Below are positions 34,396-43,391 of a stretch of DNA of 51,466 bases, one piece after another. The DNA comes from Propionivibrio sp. (lineage in GTDB: Bacteria; Pseudomonadota; Gammaproteobacteria; Burkholderiales; Rhodocyclaceae): contig NZ_JAEUOI010000019.1 of assembly GCF_016790145.1 (NCBI RefSeq), positions 1 to 51,466 of the forward strand, read 5' to 3'. How positions within the stretch are numbered: the first letter of the stretch is position 1; the number at the start of each line of letters is the position of its first letter. The position numbers and the translations under genes were made by a program. The notes under the pieces are model-generated. The model was given only the letters and a program-made list of their open reading frames with translations. It was not told the origin of the DNA and did no database searches.

Positions 34396-36744
34396 TCACT
34401 GGCCATACCAGTATCGCCGCCTTTCGCTGCGCCAGGCCGATACCTCGGTCGAACCGGCGAGGACAATGCGGATCGCACCGTCCCGATCGGTGCGCCATTG
34501 GCGGCTGGCCGCGTAACGTTCGAGGACATCGGGGCGCGGATGATTGAAGCTATTACGGTAGCCCGCCGAGAACACCACCTCATGCGCACCGACAGCGGCA
34601 ATGAAATCCGTTGTCGACGAGCGGCTACCGCCATGATGCGGCACCTGCAGCAACTCGCTGCGCAACAATGACGGTGAGCGGACAAGCAGTGCCCTCTCGT
34701 CGTCGGCCTCGATGTCGGCGGTGAGCAGGACACTGCTGGCAGCAGTGCCAACGCGCAGAACGCAACTCATGTTGTTCGATTTTTTTGAGTCAATCTGGTA
34801 ATCGGCCAAAACCGGATGCAGGATCGAAAAACGCACACCGTCCCATTCCCAGCTCTGCCCCGCGCTACAGCGCTCTCCGCCCAGTTCGATCATCGAAGAC
34901 AGGAGCCGGGCCACCGGCAGATACGCCTGTACTGCCGACACTCCTCCGGCGTGATCCTTGTCGCGATGCGAAACCACCAGCGTATCGAGCTGCTCGACAC
35001 CGGTCGCACGCAGGTAAGGCACGACGACCCGCTGCCCGGCATTCGAATCGGCGCTGTAGAGCGGACCGCTATCGTAAAGCAGCGCGTGCCCGGCGGTACG
35101 CACCAGCACCGCCAGCCCCTGCCCGACATCGAGCACATCGACCCACGCCTCACCCGGCGCCGGACGCGGCGGCGGCCAGGACAGCGCCGGCATGAGCAGG
35201 CACAGCCCGAGCCAGCGCGCAGGGAATCCGCGCGGCAAGAGCAGCCAGAGCACTCCGGCAACGGCGAGCAGCGAGACCCACAGCGGCGGCGCGGCCTGCT
35301 GCCACAGCGGCCAGTCCGCCAGCCATTCAAGCAGTTTCATCAACAGCGATAGCAGCCAGTGATCGAATTGCAAAAGTGGCGGCCACGGCAGCACGGCGAA
35401 AATCAGCGCCAGCGGGGTAATGATGAAGCTTACATAAGGAATGGCCAGCGCATTGGACAGCGGCGAGACCAGCGAAAACTGCTGGAAGAATAGCAGCAGC
35501 AGCGGCAGGCTGCCGACCGTCACCGCCCATTGCGTCGCGCCCCACTGGGCGAGTGTGGCACGCCATCCGCGCACCTCGCCTACGCGCGAAGTGCCGACGA
35601 ACAGGAGCAGTGCCACAGCGCCGAAGGACAGCCAGAAGCCGGTCGCCAGCACCGCCCATGGATCGAGCACCAGCACCACCAGCAAGGCCAGCAGCAGGGT
35701 GCGGCTGACTCCCAGGTTGCGCCCCGACCACAGCGCCAGCGCCACGACGCTCAACATGTACAGGGTGCGCTGCGCCGGCACCTCGAATCCGGCCAGCAAG
35801 GCATAGGCGAAGGCCGCCAGCCAGGCGGCCACAACCGCCGCCTTCTGTGCCGGCAGACGCAGCATCAGGCGCTCGCTACGCCGCCAGAGCCCGTTGATCA
35901 GCGCTGCGAAGAGAGCGGCAACCATCGTCACATGCAGGCCGGAAATGCTCACCAGGTGGGTAATACCGGTACGATTGAACACCTGCCATTGCATATTGGG
36001 AATCGCTCGTTGATCGCCGACCGTCAGCGCGATCAGCACACCAAGATAAGGCGCATCGGGCAGTGCCGTCAGAAAACGGCTGCGAATGGCATCGCGCAGC
36101 CGCTCGACCAGATAAGCGGGGCGCGGCACGAAAGCATCCAGACGTTGAACCTCGGCACGCAGGCGGATGCTGCCGGTGGCCCGGATGTTGCGCTCCAGCA
36201 GCCAGGCTTCATAATCAAAGGCGTGTGGATTGGCATTGCCATGCGGCCGCTTCAGACGCACCGTAAAGCGCCAGCGCTCACCCGGACGAACCGCCCTCGC
36301 CTCCAGCACTTCGTCAGTGTCGGCACTCTCGCTACTCTCGCCACTCCCCTCCAGACTGCGATACCACGACAGCATGATGCGGCCGGGTACCTGCGCCCCC
36401 TTGGTCAGTACCGATTCAACATCAAACTCGAAACGTTCACCGCGCTCAAAACGCTGCGGCAGCGAAGCAATGACGCCGACGATCTCGATCTCCCTGGCCT
36501 CCCACGCCTCGGGCAATTGATCGGCCAGCCGCTGCTGGGCGAACCAACCCGCCCAGACAAAGCCAAGCAGCGCACAGCACACCAGCGCTACGATGCGAAA
36601 CACCCAGTGCTGGCGCCATGCACACAGAAAAAACCCCGGCAGCGCCAGCGCACAAAGACCACCCATGACGCCCGCGCCGGGCAGCTCGCCCTGCACTTGC
36701 AGGAGAGCGATGCCGCAGGCGAAAGCGAGAATGAACAGGCGCAT
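34396..36744 (-). CDS. comEC: DNA uptake channel protein ComEC/Rec2
   Basis: 782 residues. An N-terminal DUF4131-type part (~20-200) contains GVIASLPQRFERGERFEF, followed by the Competence domain with about nine membrane helices (~225-500; signature GDQRAIPNMQWQVFNRTGITHLVSISGLH). A C-terminal metallo-beta-lactamase domain (~520-760) shows LDVGQGLAVLVRT, YDSGP, SHRDKDHAGG, HHGGS. ComEC carries the single strand across the inner membrane in natural transformation; the MBL domain is a likely nuclease. No other com or pil gene is near. The sequence suggests the organism is potentially transformable. Confidence 0.92.
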   Translation of the reverse strand: MRLFILAFACGIALLQVQGELPGAGVMGGLCALALPGFFLCAWRQHWVFRIVALVCCALLGFVWAGWFAQQRLADQLPEAWEAREIEIVGVIASLPQRFERGERFEFDVESVLTKGAQVPGRIMLSWYRSLEGSGESSESADTDEVLEARAVRPGERWRFTVRLKRPHGNANPHAFDYEAWLLERNIRATGSIRLRAEVQRLDAFVPRPAYLVERLRDAIRSRFLTALPDAPYLGVLIALTVGDQRAIPNMQWQVFNRTGITHLVSISGLHVTMVAALFAALINGLWRRSERLMLRLPAQKAAVVAAWLAAFAYALLAGFEVPAQRTLYMLSVVALALWSGRNLGVSRTLLLALLVVLVLDPWAVLATGFWLSFGAVALLLFVGTSRVGEVRGWRATLAQWGATQWAVTVGSLPLLLLFFQQFSLVSPLSNALAIPYVSFIITPLALIFAVLPWPPLLQFDHWLLSLLMKLLEWLADWPLWQQAAPPLWVSLLAVAGVLWLLLPRGFPARWLGLCLLMPALSWPPPRPAPGEAWVDVLDVGQGLAVLVRTAGHALLYDSGPLYSADSNAGQRVVVPYLRATGVEQLDTLVVSHRDKDHAGGVSAVQAYLPVARLLSSMIELGGERCSAGQSWEWDGVRFSILHPVLADYQIDSKKSNNMSCVLRVGTAASSVLLTADIEADDERALLVRSPSLLRSELLQVPHHGGSRSSTTDFIAAVGAHEVVFSAGYRNSFNHPRPDVLERYAASRQWRTDRDGAIRIVLAGSTEVSAWRSERRRYWYGQ

Positions 36745-36934
36745 GGAAACAAGAGACTACCGCAAAGACGGGCGAAATAAGTGCCGGGCAAACAAGGAAC
36801 CCATGTAAAGAATTGCAAAATTTCGCTTTGTGACGGGATTGATCCAGGTTCTGAAACCTGGAATTCACTTTCAAATGGGCAGTCGACCGATCCTGATCCA
36901 TAGAATGCCGGCAACGGAAAGATATGGACTGCGT

Positions 36935-37417
36935 TCAAAGCCTGACCGGATCCCATGGCTCCTGAGCAAAATAAGCTTCCATACCCGGTTGGCGATGCGG
37001 ATTGCCCGCCTTGCCCCAGTGACAGGTCAGGCGCGGGTAGTTGTCCAGATCGCTGCCGATGACGCAGACCATCTCCAGCGGAATTTTTTTGCCCCATTTG
37101 AAACCCAGTACATACGCCTCACCCGGATCGGCGCGGTGTATGACACCATAAATCTGGCTGCGCCTGCCGGCAATGACCCTGGTCAGGCGAAGCTGCCCGC
37201 CGACCCTGTCGATCCGCGCCGTCCCGCTATAGAGAAGCGGGCTGTCGGGATGGCGACCGATCAACTGGTAACGACCGGGAACGAAACTCCATTGCGGCGG
37301 CTCATCCTTCTCGGCGGCATATGCAGGCGTCGCTAACATGCAGGACAGGGCAATAATGAGAAACCTCATTGACAGCGCAAACCCTGACGTTGTCCGCTTT
37401 TGCATCACTGATTTCAC
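36935..37417 (-). CDS. Secreted protein of unknown function
   Basis: Up to 160 residues; GTG at 37417, ATG at 37405 and ATG at 37369 are possible starts. The last gives a compact signal peptide (MRFLIIALSCMLATPAYA). The mature part (about 125 residues) is basic and beta-rich (YSGTARIDRVGGQLRLTRVI), contains VLGFKWGKK, and keeps two Cys about 20 residues apart (MVCVIG and RLTCHWGK) that could form a disulfide. I do not recognise the family. The 190 bases between it and comEC hold nothing clear. Confidence 0.6.
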   Translation of the reverse strand: MKSVMQKRTTSGFALSMRFLIIALSCMLATPAYAAEKDEPPQWSFVPGRYQLIGRHPDSPLLYSGTARIDRVGGQLRLTRVIAGRRSQIYGVIHRADPGEAYVLGFKWGKKIPLEMVCVIGSDLDNYPRLTCHWGKAGNPHRQPGMEAYFAQEPWDPVRL

Positions 37418-37755
37418 GCCTCAAATCTAAATCATTTCAACCTGCTCCGTTTGAAGTCGCCAAGCCTGGAAGAATTTTTCGCCTCAAGCTTGTTTTTTTT
37501 GCCTCATTGCGCAAGTAATTTGAGAGGTCGCTGACCGGCAATGTTCGGCCACTACCGATGTTTTGGGCATGTAGGGGTCGATGTCTTCTACATACATTCT
37601 CCGGCCGTTCAGTTTTCATTATTCACCGGCGGCTGACGTCCCAAAGAGGTAATAGCGGGATAGGGAAAGCGGTCATTCAAAATGGTTTGAGGCAAGGTAG
37701 CAATGTCAAGCTTGACGCGGTGATCACGCAGGCTTTAAATACAGCATTTCCAACC
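37418..37755. other. Spacer of about 340 bases, AT-rich on its right side
   Basis: No supported gene. GC falls from left to right and remains low to about 39,060, marking an accessory patch. Confidence 0.5.
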
Positions 37756-37998
37756 TTAAAATATCTTAAATATTCTCAGAAAAAGATTCAAAAAAATCAC
37801 ACTACAAAAAACCCATATAAATACTCGATATGTAGATGGGGACATTTGCTTGCGTAAATGCGCAAATCCTTCATCGACTGATAGTCCTTTGCTTCCACGA
37901 TAATCAAATTTTCTGAAAAACAGATAAATCCCCAACATTACCAATATCAGTGCTGAAGCAAAAATCAATTGAGGTAACAGATCAATAAAATAGGTCAT
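37756..37998 (-). CDS. Small two-helix membrane protein
   Basis: 80 residues. AAAGGTG lies 7 bases before the ATG at 37998, a fair ribosome-binding site. Two hydrophobic segments: QLIFASALILVMLGIYLFF (~10-28) and VFIWVFCSVIFLNLFLRIF (~59-77), with a charged loop DYRGSKGLSVDEG between. No homologue recognised. Low GC compared with the neighbours. Real coding is likely from the RBS and the amphipathic layout, but not certain. The 260 bases to the right hold no gene. Confidence 0.55.
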   Translation of the reverse strand: MTYFIDLLPQLIFASALILVMLGIYLFFRKFDYRGSKGLSVDEGFAHLRKQMSPSTYRVFIWVFCSVIFLNLFLRIFKIF

Positions 37999-38262
37999 AC
38001 AAATTCACCTTTTACTCATACAACACGGGATCCCCGACGGGTTCTCGACCGTACCAATCCAGCCCCCGCAACATTTTTTGCGCAATCAATGACTGCTTTG
38101 AAGAAGAAAAGTCAGTGGCTGGTCATGGCCGACAACTGCCCGAAATCATATTACACCCACTAACCGGAAACGCTGCTTTGCCGTCGCTGAGTTGAAAAAT
38201 CCAAAGCGAATAAAAAGGGTAGCATCGCATTGAATTTCAAATAAAGTAATTCGAAGCGTTGG

Positions 38263-38545
38263 TTACGGAATGAAAATGCTCGGCAAGTCGCGACCACCGT
38301 AAGCTACGCGTTCTTACGCACCACCTCGCCCATGACGTGGCAGAGGATTGCATAATTTGCGACAGTGACCATTCGGGTTTCTTCGACAATGTCAGGGCGG
38401 AGCTGGTAGATCATCGGGTTGCGCAGGATGTCATGGAACTTTGCCCGGATGTCCTGGATAAATGTCAGGGCGCGGCGTGGGTTGTCCTGGGCAATAAGAT
38501 CCCGTCGAGATCGCCTTCGACATAACTTGAGAGTTCCAGCCGCAT
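38263..38545 (-). pseudogene. parE: ParE-type toxin, broken by two frameshifts
   Basis: Starting from the ATG at 38545 the frame reads MRLELSSYVEGDLDGI, then leaves frame. The next frame carries IAQDNPRRALTFIQDIRAKF and RMVTVANYAILCHVM, and a third frame carries RVAYGGRDLPSIFIP before TAA at 38263. Joined, these make a complete RelE/ParE toxin of about 95 residues. Each break is equivalent to the loss of one base (around 38497 and 38312). So the toxin should be inactive, unless these are sequencing or assembly errors. The reading frame starts 29 bases after the antitoxin stop. Confidence 0.8.
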
Positions 38546-38574
38546 TACTTCGTCGTTCCTGATGCGTCGGCGAT

Positions 38575-38832
38575 CTACTTGAATTTTCGCTCAAGGCGGT
38601 CGAGCACCTCATCGGCGGAAACGCCCGGCGTCTTGTCATTCATTGCTTCCTGCCAAAGTTGACGCAGTTCGGTGATGCCATGTTGGCGTATCGTTCGCTT
38701 GTACGTCCAGTCGCGCAGTGCGTCACGAATGACTTCGCTGCTGGAGGCGTACTCACCCGTGGCAACTGCGCTGCGGACGATGGCCACCATTTCGGGCGGC
38801 AAGGTGATGCTGATCGTTTCTGCGGTGGTCAT
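38575..38832 (-). CDS. parD: ParD-type ribbon-helix-helix antitoxin
   Basis: 85 residues from the ATG at 38832 with GGAGG in front; the longer open frame to 38904 adds a hydrophobic stretch outside the family. The ribbon-helix-helix is ISITLPPEMVAIVRSAVATGEYASSSEVIRDALRDW, and the C-terminal part (about 45-85) is charged and would wrap the toxin. It binds DNA as a dimer to repress its own operon. The coding sequence is complete, whereas the downstream toxin is frameshifted. Confidence 0.88.
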   Translation of the reverse strand: MTTAETISITLPPEMVAIVRSAVATGEYASSSEVIRDALRDWTYKRTIRQHGITELRQLWQEAMNDKTPGVSADEVLDRLERKFK

Positions 38833-39071
38833 GGCTTGCCTCCTCTGACAAACGGTAGGAATAATTCCTACTACGATAACAAAAAACAAAGTTAGAACAG
38901 ACATTGACCGAGCTACGGCGGACTAGGATACTCACGCCTGCGGGATTGAAATCCGTTCACTTCCCTTTTCTACAGATTTCGGAACAAATAATACGACAAG
39001 CCTTTGCTGCTTACGCTTACGACTCCGCACTCTGCAAAATATTTTTCCAAAAATGACCGAAGGAGACTCCA

Positions 39072-40631
39072 ATGGGCCCCATACAGAATTATGACGAGCT
39101 ACCTATGAACTGGGTGGGGGACTGGGCGGGACGCCGCGCGGCCATGACACCCCGGCGGACGGCACTGTATGACTCATTCACCCAGAAGACTTACACCTTC
39201 CAGGACATGAACGATCGGGCTTGCCGGGTGGGAGTCTATCTGAGCGACGAGCTCGGCCTGCGCAAAGGTGATGTCATCACGCTGATCTGCCGCAACCGGA
39301 TTGAAGCCATTGACCTTTATCTGGCCTGCGGAAAACTTGGTATTATCCTGGCCCCGCTCAGCCAGCGTCTGAAAAAGCCGGAACTGGATGACCTGTTGGC
39401 GCGTCTCCAGCCCAGCGTTCTGGTTCACGAACATCAATTTGCCGAACTGATCGCAACCTTGTCGGTGCCCTCCTCGGTTCAATCGGTGATCGACATCGAC
39501 GATGAGCATAACTTTTTTGAAAACGTCATCCTGAAGACCGACCCCCGGGAGGTGAACATTCCGCTGGCGATGAATGATCGTTGCCTGTACGTCCATACCG
39601 GTGGTACGACCGCAGTGCCGAAAATCTGCATCGTGTCTTACCGACAGATGGTCTGGAATTCGTTCGACATCCTTGCCACTGGCATCGTCGGCGCGTTCAA
39701 GAAGGTGCTGATCACCTTCCCCTTCTTTCACATCGGCGGATGGAATACCTTTACGCCGCTTTTTCATGCGGGCCTGACCAGCGTCCTGATGCGCGAATTC
39801 AACCCCGGCCTGATACTTGAACTGACCCATGAAGGGCGCATCGAGAATTTTGGCGCGGTTGAAGCCATGCTGCAGTTCCTGATCGCCCATCCCAAATTTG
39901 CCGAAACCGATTTTTCCGGCTTGAAGGCGATCACTACTGCTGCCGCGCCTTGCTCGAAAGCCGTGATGCAAACCTTCCTGGACAAGGGCGTTCCCATCAG
40001 TCAGACCTACGGGATGACCGAGGCCGGTCCTTCCAATTGTGCCTATATCCCACGCTCCGATTCCATGGACGAGTTGCTCGACAATTCGGCGAGCATCGGC
40101 ACTTCGATGTTTCATTGCGATTCCAGAATCGTCGATCAGGAATCAGGACACGAGGTCAAACCCGGCGATATTGGCGTTCTCTGTCTGCGCAGCCCGCATA
40201 ACTTTGACGGCTATCTCCACGACCCGGCGCGCACCGGGAAAACGATCCTTGAAAACGGCTGGATTTATACCGGGGACCTCGCAGTGCAGGATGAGGACGG
40301 CTTGCTGTTCATCAAGGGGCGGGCCGACAACATGTTCATCTCCGGGGGAGAAAACATTTCCCCGGAGGAGATCGAAAACGCCCTGATGAAACATCCCGCC
40401 GTTGCCGGAGCGATTTGCGCCGGCATTCCCGATCCCAAATGGGGACAGGCACCGGTCGCGCTCGTAATTTTTCACGCCGGCCGCAGTGTCGCAGAAGATG
40501 AACTCAAAGCCTTTTGCCGGGAGTCTTTAGCCGATTACAAGGTTCCCAGGCAAATCCGGCCGGTTGCCGAATTGCCGCTGACAGCCGTTGGAAAACTGAA
40601 CCGGAATGCCGTCGCCACCCATTTTGCCTGA
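39072..40631 (+). CDS. Acyl-CoA synthetase (AMP-binding, ANL superfamily)
   Basis: 519 residues after GAAGGAGACTCC. The ATP/AMP motif is HTGGTTAVPK; TYGMTEAG, GWIYTGDLA and FISGGENISPEEIE follow, and the C-terminal catalytic Lys is in TAVGKLNRN. It activates a carboxylic acid to acyl-AMP and acyl-CoA in the cytosol. The group is that of long-chain or branched acyl-CoA ligases; the substrate cannot be decided from sequence. It is alone, with 450 bases of gene-free sequence after it. Confidence 0.88.
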   Translation: MGPIQNYDELPMNWVGDWAGRRAAMTPRRTALYDSFTQKTYTFQDMNDRACRVGVYLSDELGLRKGDVITLICRNRIEAIDLYLACGKLGIILAPLSQRLKKPELDDLLARLQPSVLVHEHQFAELIATLSVPSSVQSVIDIDDEHNFFENVILKTDPREVNIPLAMNDRCLYVHTGGTTAVPKICIVSYRQMVWNSFDILATGIVGAFKKVLITFPFFHIGGWNTFTPLFHAGLTSVLMREFNPGLILELTHEGRIENFGAVEAMLQFLIAHPKFAETDFSGLKAITTAAAPCSKAVMQTFLDKGVPISQTYGMTEAGPSNCAYIPRSDSMDELLDNSASIGTSMFHCDSRIVDQESGHEVKPGDIGVLCLRSPHNFDGYLHDPARTGKTILENGWIYTGDLAVQDEDGLLFIKGRADNMFISGGENISPEEIENALMKHPAVAGAICAGIPDPKWGQAPVALVIFHAGRSVAEDELKAFCRESLADYKVPRQIRPVAELPLTAVGKLNRNAVATHFA

Positions 40632-41083
40632 AACAAACCAGCACTGACCAAGGCCGGTGCGATGCCGCCCGGTCTGGATTCAGTGACACATCGTAGGTCG
40701 GGTTAGCGCAGCATAACCCGACAATCGTCGGATACGGCATACACTGGCGTCGGGTTAAAGTGGCGATCGACCAGCGCGGCGTTCTCTGCGGTGCTGACCA
40801 CTCTGCCAGCCGATGCCAGCGAGGCTAAAACATCCAGGCGGAGAGAACCCCTTTATCAGCCACGGTCTTATTTTTTTCATGGTGTTTGTGCTATTGTTTG
40901 TTGGCAGGACAACGTGATGGCCGTAGGGTTCTGACCAGCCATTGACGCTTCCTGATCGGGTTGTTAACCCTTGGGCATCGCCGATATTGAATGAGGATGA
41001 GCACGGATTTAGATTCCGGGTCCTGGCAAGAGTGATTGAGCTGCCCGTTTTTTTCAGTACAGACAGGAATAGGAGTAACGAAA
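40632..41083. other. Gene-free spacer with palindrome
   Basis: About 450 bases with no supported gene. It holds the palindrome listed separately at 40697-40722, another copy of its half (GTCGGGTT at about 40749), and AT-rich sequence with a T-run around 40868. A ribosome-binding site for the next gene lies at its right end. Confidence 0.5.
40697..40722. repeat. Perfect palindrome, dispersed-repeat type
   Basis: GTCGGGTTA at 40697-40705 and TAACCCGAC at 40714-40722 form a perfect 9-base stem with an 8-base loop. The GTCGGGTTA...TAACCCGAC unit is a dispersed intergenic sequence in many proteobacteria. It follows the acyl-CoA synthetase by 66 bases and could serve as its terminator, though no T-run follows. 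Confidence 0.75.
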
Positions 41084-41470
41084 ATGAGCATTACCGAAAA
41101 AATCAAGACCAATCTGGCTTACGGCAAAGAACTGGTCGAGTCAGGCATTGAAGGCGCATCGGAGGCGCGCAAGACGGTGCTGGCTGCGGAAGACAAGACC
41201 GATCTGGTCCATGTGGCGGTTCAGGAGTCCTGGCAATCGGCAACGATAGGCGCGATGGCCGGTGCCCTGGTCGGCGTGCTGTCTGATGAACAGAAACCGA
41301 CTCGCGGTGTGATCTTTGGTGTATTGCTTGGGGCTGCGGTTGGCTATGCCAGCAGCTTTGCCTGGAAAACCCGGCCACTGACTTCAGCCATGGCGCACGG
41401 CGCGGGCAAGCGCATCACCCGGGTTCGCGATCAGCACTGGCTGTCCGAACATCCAATCAATTACGGTTGA
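41084..41470 (+). CDS. Small glycine-rich membrane-associated protein
   Basis: 128 residues from the ATG at 41084, preceded by AGGAGTAACGAAA. The first 50 residues are a helical polar region, then a glycine-zipper-like hydrophobic pair: ATIGAMAGALVGVLS and GVIFGVLLGAAVGYASSFA, with a basic tail. Resembles small glycine-zipper envelope proteins, but no family is certain. It may associate with the inner membrane. It is followed by 164 bases and then a Rieske protein gene. Confidence 0.62.
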   Translation: MSITEKIKTNLAYGKELVESGIEGASEARKTVLAAEDKTDLVHVAVQESWQSATIGAMAGALVGVLSDEQKPTRGVIFGVLLGAAVGYASSFAWKTRPLTSAMAHGAGKRITRVRDQHWLSEHPINYG

Positions 41471-41634
41471 TTTGCACGAGTGGCCGGGCAAAGCACGAGT
41501 TATGTGAAAATCTCTTGCCCGGTGTCTGAACGGTGTTCCCGGCCATGGGTTTCAGCTTCACGTTGTGCACAGGCCACGGCGAACCACTTCCGTGATCCTG
41601 CTCACCCTCTGGATATCACTTCGTACACGGTTTC

Positions 41635-42180
41635 ATGAACAAGGATCACACCGCCAATCCCGATCGTCGGCGTCGTTACCTGGTTGTCGGACTCTGCGCG
41701 CTCGGGACCGGTATCGGCGTGGCAAGGTATCTGGCCGGAAGGCCCCATGTACCGGCAGGCCATCCGACGCCGGTCGATTTCGCCGATCTCCCCCCCGGCA
41801 AGCTGCGTACGGTGGACTGGAATGGTCGCCCGGTCTGGATTCTGCGCCGAACTGCCGAGGAAGTCGCCGCGCTGGCCGAGCGCGAAAGCGAGTTGATCGA
41901 CCCCGATTCCGGACATTCCCTGCAACCCGCAGCTTGCCGCAATCGGCACCGTTCATTGCGTCCGGATGTCTTTGTCGCCATCGGACTATGTACCCATCAG
42001 GGCTGCACGCCCCAGTTGCGCGAGGGCTTGGGCGCTCGCAGCGTTTTTCTCTGCCCCTGCCATACGTCCCGATTCGATCTGGCAGGACGGGTTGTCCGAG
42101 GCGGCCCGGCGCCCGCCAATCTGGTCATCCCGGAATATCGACTGGAAAGCGATGGCCGCGTGGTGATCGGCGAGGCGTAA
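41635..42180 (+). CDS. Stand-alone Rieske iron-sulfur protein (PetA-like)
   Basis: 181 residues. N-terminal RRRRYLVVG and a hydrophobic helix resemble the Tat-type membrane anchor of cytochrome bc1 PetA. The [2Fe-2S] site is C119-T-H121-x-G-C124 and C140-P-C142-H143, with the disulfide pair C124/C142. The intervening insert is shorter than in PetA, and the second motif has HTSRF where PetA has HGSKF. The C-terminal PAPANLVIP follows PetA. No cytochrome b or c1 gene is nearby, so this is a paralogue with an unknown partner. It is convergent with the HupK-like gene, with only 15 bases between. Confidence 0.85.
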   Translation: MNKDHTANPDRRRRYLVVGLCALGTGIGVARYLAGRPHVPAGHPTPVDFADLPPGKLRTVDWNGRPVWILRRTAEEVAALAERESELIDPDSGHSLQPAACRNRHRSLRPDVFVAIGLCTHQGCTPQLREGLGARSVFLCPCHTSRFDLAGRVVRGGPAPANLVIPEYRLESDGRVVIGEA

Positions 42181-42195
42181 GCCAGGGCGTTCGCT

Positions 42196-43176
42196 TCAAT
42201 TCGTCCGGGGCTCCAGCGTCAGTTCCCAGCGCACGCAGGGATCGAGCGCCGCCACGGCCTGCGCTGCAAAGCGGCGCAGCTCGGCCGCATCCGAACAGGG
42301 CCTGCCGATCAGCCAGCTGGGCAGCGGCCCCCTGGGGTGAAAATTCCATTCGGTCGGGGCGACGATGCGGTAATCCGCAACGCGATCACCCTCCAGCACA
42401 AGCTCATGCATGAGCAACCCGCGCGCCGTTTCCACCAGGGCTCGGCCAACGCCGGGGGCGACGGGTGTCGCGCTTGCCGTGCCGCCAGCACCGATCCCTT
42501 GCGTGCCACCAGCCCAGGCCTCCAGCTCAGCCAGTCGAGCCAGCCAGCGCGCCGCGAAGGCGCCGCTGGCTGACATTGAAGTACCGCTGCTGCGAGCGAA
42601 GGCGCCGGTCTCGGTGGCCTGTCCACGCCACGTCGGCGTGTGGCTCAGTTCATCACTCAGTTGCGGCCATTCGGCCAGCGAGCTCTGTGCCGAGTCGATC
42701 TGAAGCAGCGCAGACGCGTGCAGTGCGGGCTGTTCAAGCGCCATGATCGACTCGATCAGCCGGGTCATTTCGGGCGCTACGAGCAAAGCCTGAACCTTCA
42801 CGCCGTCGCCGGCATCGACGGCGCGGACGGCGCTCGTAAACTGATCGCGCAGCGGCGTCATGCCGAACAGGACAGGTAGATCGAGCAACCAGCGCCAGAG
42901 ATGCTCGCGCATCACCTCGCGCACGATATCCGGGTCGAGTCGTGGCGACGTTTCGTCTCCGCGCGCTGCCGCCAGGGCCAATCGGGCGGCCACCCCCTGC
43001 GCGCGGGCGCACAGCGAAAACACCAGCGGCACCAGGCTTGCTGCGGCATCGGCCTGTCGCCCCTTGAGAACGCGAGCGACCTGCGGTCGCTGGCTAGACA
43101 CCTGTGCGGCAAGTACTCTTTGACCATCGCACTGAACCCGGATACGCACACATCCGGCATCGATACCCATGCTCAT
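42196..43176 (-). CDS. HupK/HoxV-like hydrogenase maturation protein
   Basis: 326 residues. The layout recalls a [NiFe] hydrogenase large subunit: RIRVQCDG start, LVPLVFSLCARAQGVAA where the L1 motif would be RxCGxCxxxH, LLHELVLEGDRVADYRIVAPTEWNFHPRG, and a C-terminal DPCVRWELTLE in place of DPCxxCxxH. At each site one Cys is kept and the rest are lost, so it cannot hold the NiFe centre but matches HupK/HoxV, a scaffold for assembling the Fe(CN)2CO group. It is downstream of a HupT-like kinase on the same strand. Structural hydrogenase genes are not in the window. Confidence 0.78.
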   Translation of the reverse strand: MSMGIDAGCVRIRVQCDGQRVLAAQVSSQRPQVARVLKGRQADAAASLVPLVFSLCARAQGVAARLALAAARGDETSPRLDPDIVREVMREHLWRWLLDLPVLFGMTPLRDQFTSAVRAVDAGDGVKVQALLVAPEMTRLIESIMALEQPALHASALLQIDSAQSSLAEWPQLSDELSHTPTWRGQATETGAFARSSGTSMSASGAFAARWLARLAELEAWAGGTQGIGAGGTASATPVAPGVGRALVETARGLLMHELVLEGDRVADYRIVAPTEWNFHPRGPLPSWLIGRPCSDAAELRRFAAQAVAALDPCVRWELTLEPRTN

Positions 43177-43271
43177 TTCACCCTATGTGCAACCGGTAAG
43201 CCACCAAGCCATCCTGGAAACCGCAGTTGAGCGCGACAAATCGGTCGCAACACCAAGTCTGGCGAGTCTTT

Positions 43272-43346
43272 GGCCCTCATCCCCGGCCCTTCTCCCGCAG
43301 GGCGAAGGGTGCAAACCCCCTCGCCTTGCGGGTCGGGGTGTGGGCC
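43272..43346. repeat. REP-like two-hairpin element
   Basis: Outer arms GGCCCTCATCCCCG and CGGGGTGTGGGCC enclose CCCTTCtcccgcagggcGAAGGG. The phrase CCTCA-CCCC-GGCCC-TCTCCCGCAGG also occurs, altered, at 11106-11190, so this is one of a dispersed family. It lies in the spacer between hupT and hupK. Confidence 0.7.
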
Positions 43347-43391
43347 AACGATATTGACATTACGCTCAACCGCTTTTTTTTGGGTCATTAA

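Noticed and set aside
35530..36780. A 416-codon plus-strand frame opposite comEC
   Set aside because: Gln/Arg/His-rich composition without motifs, and antisense to a confident comEC.
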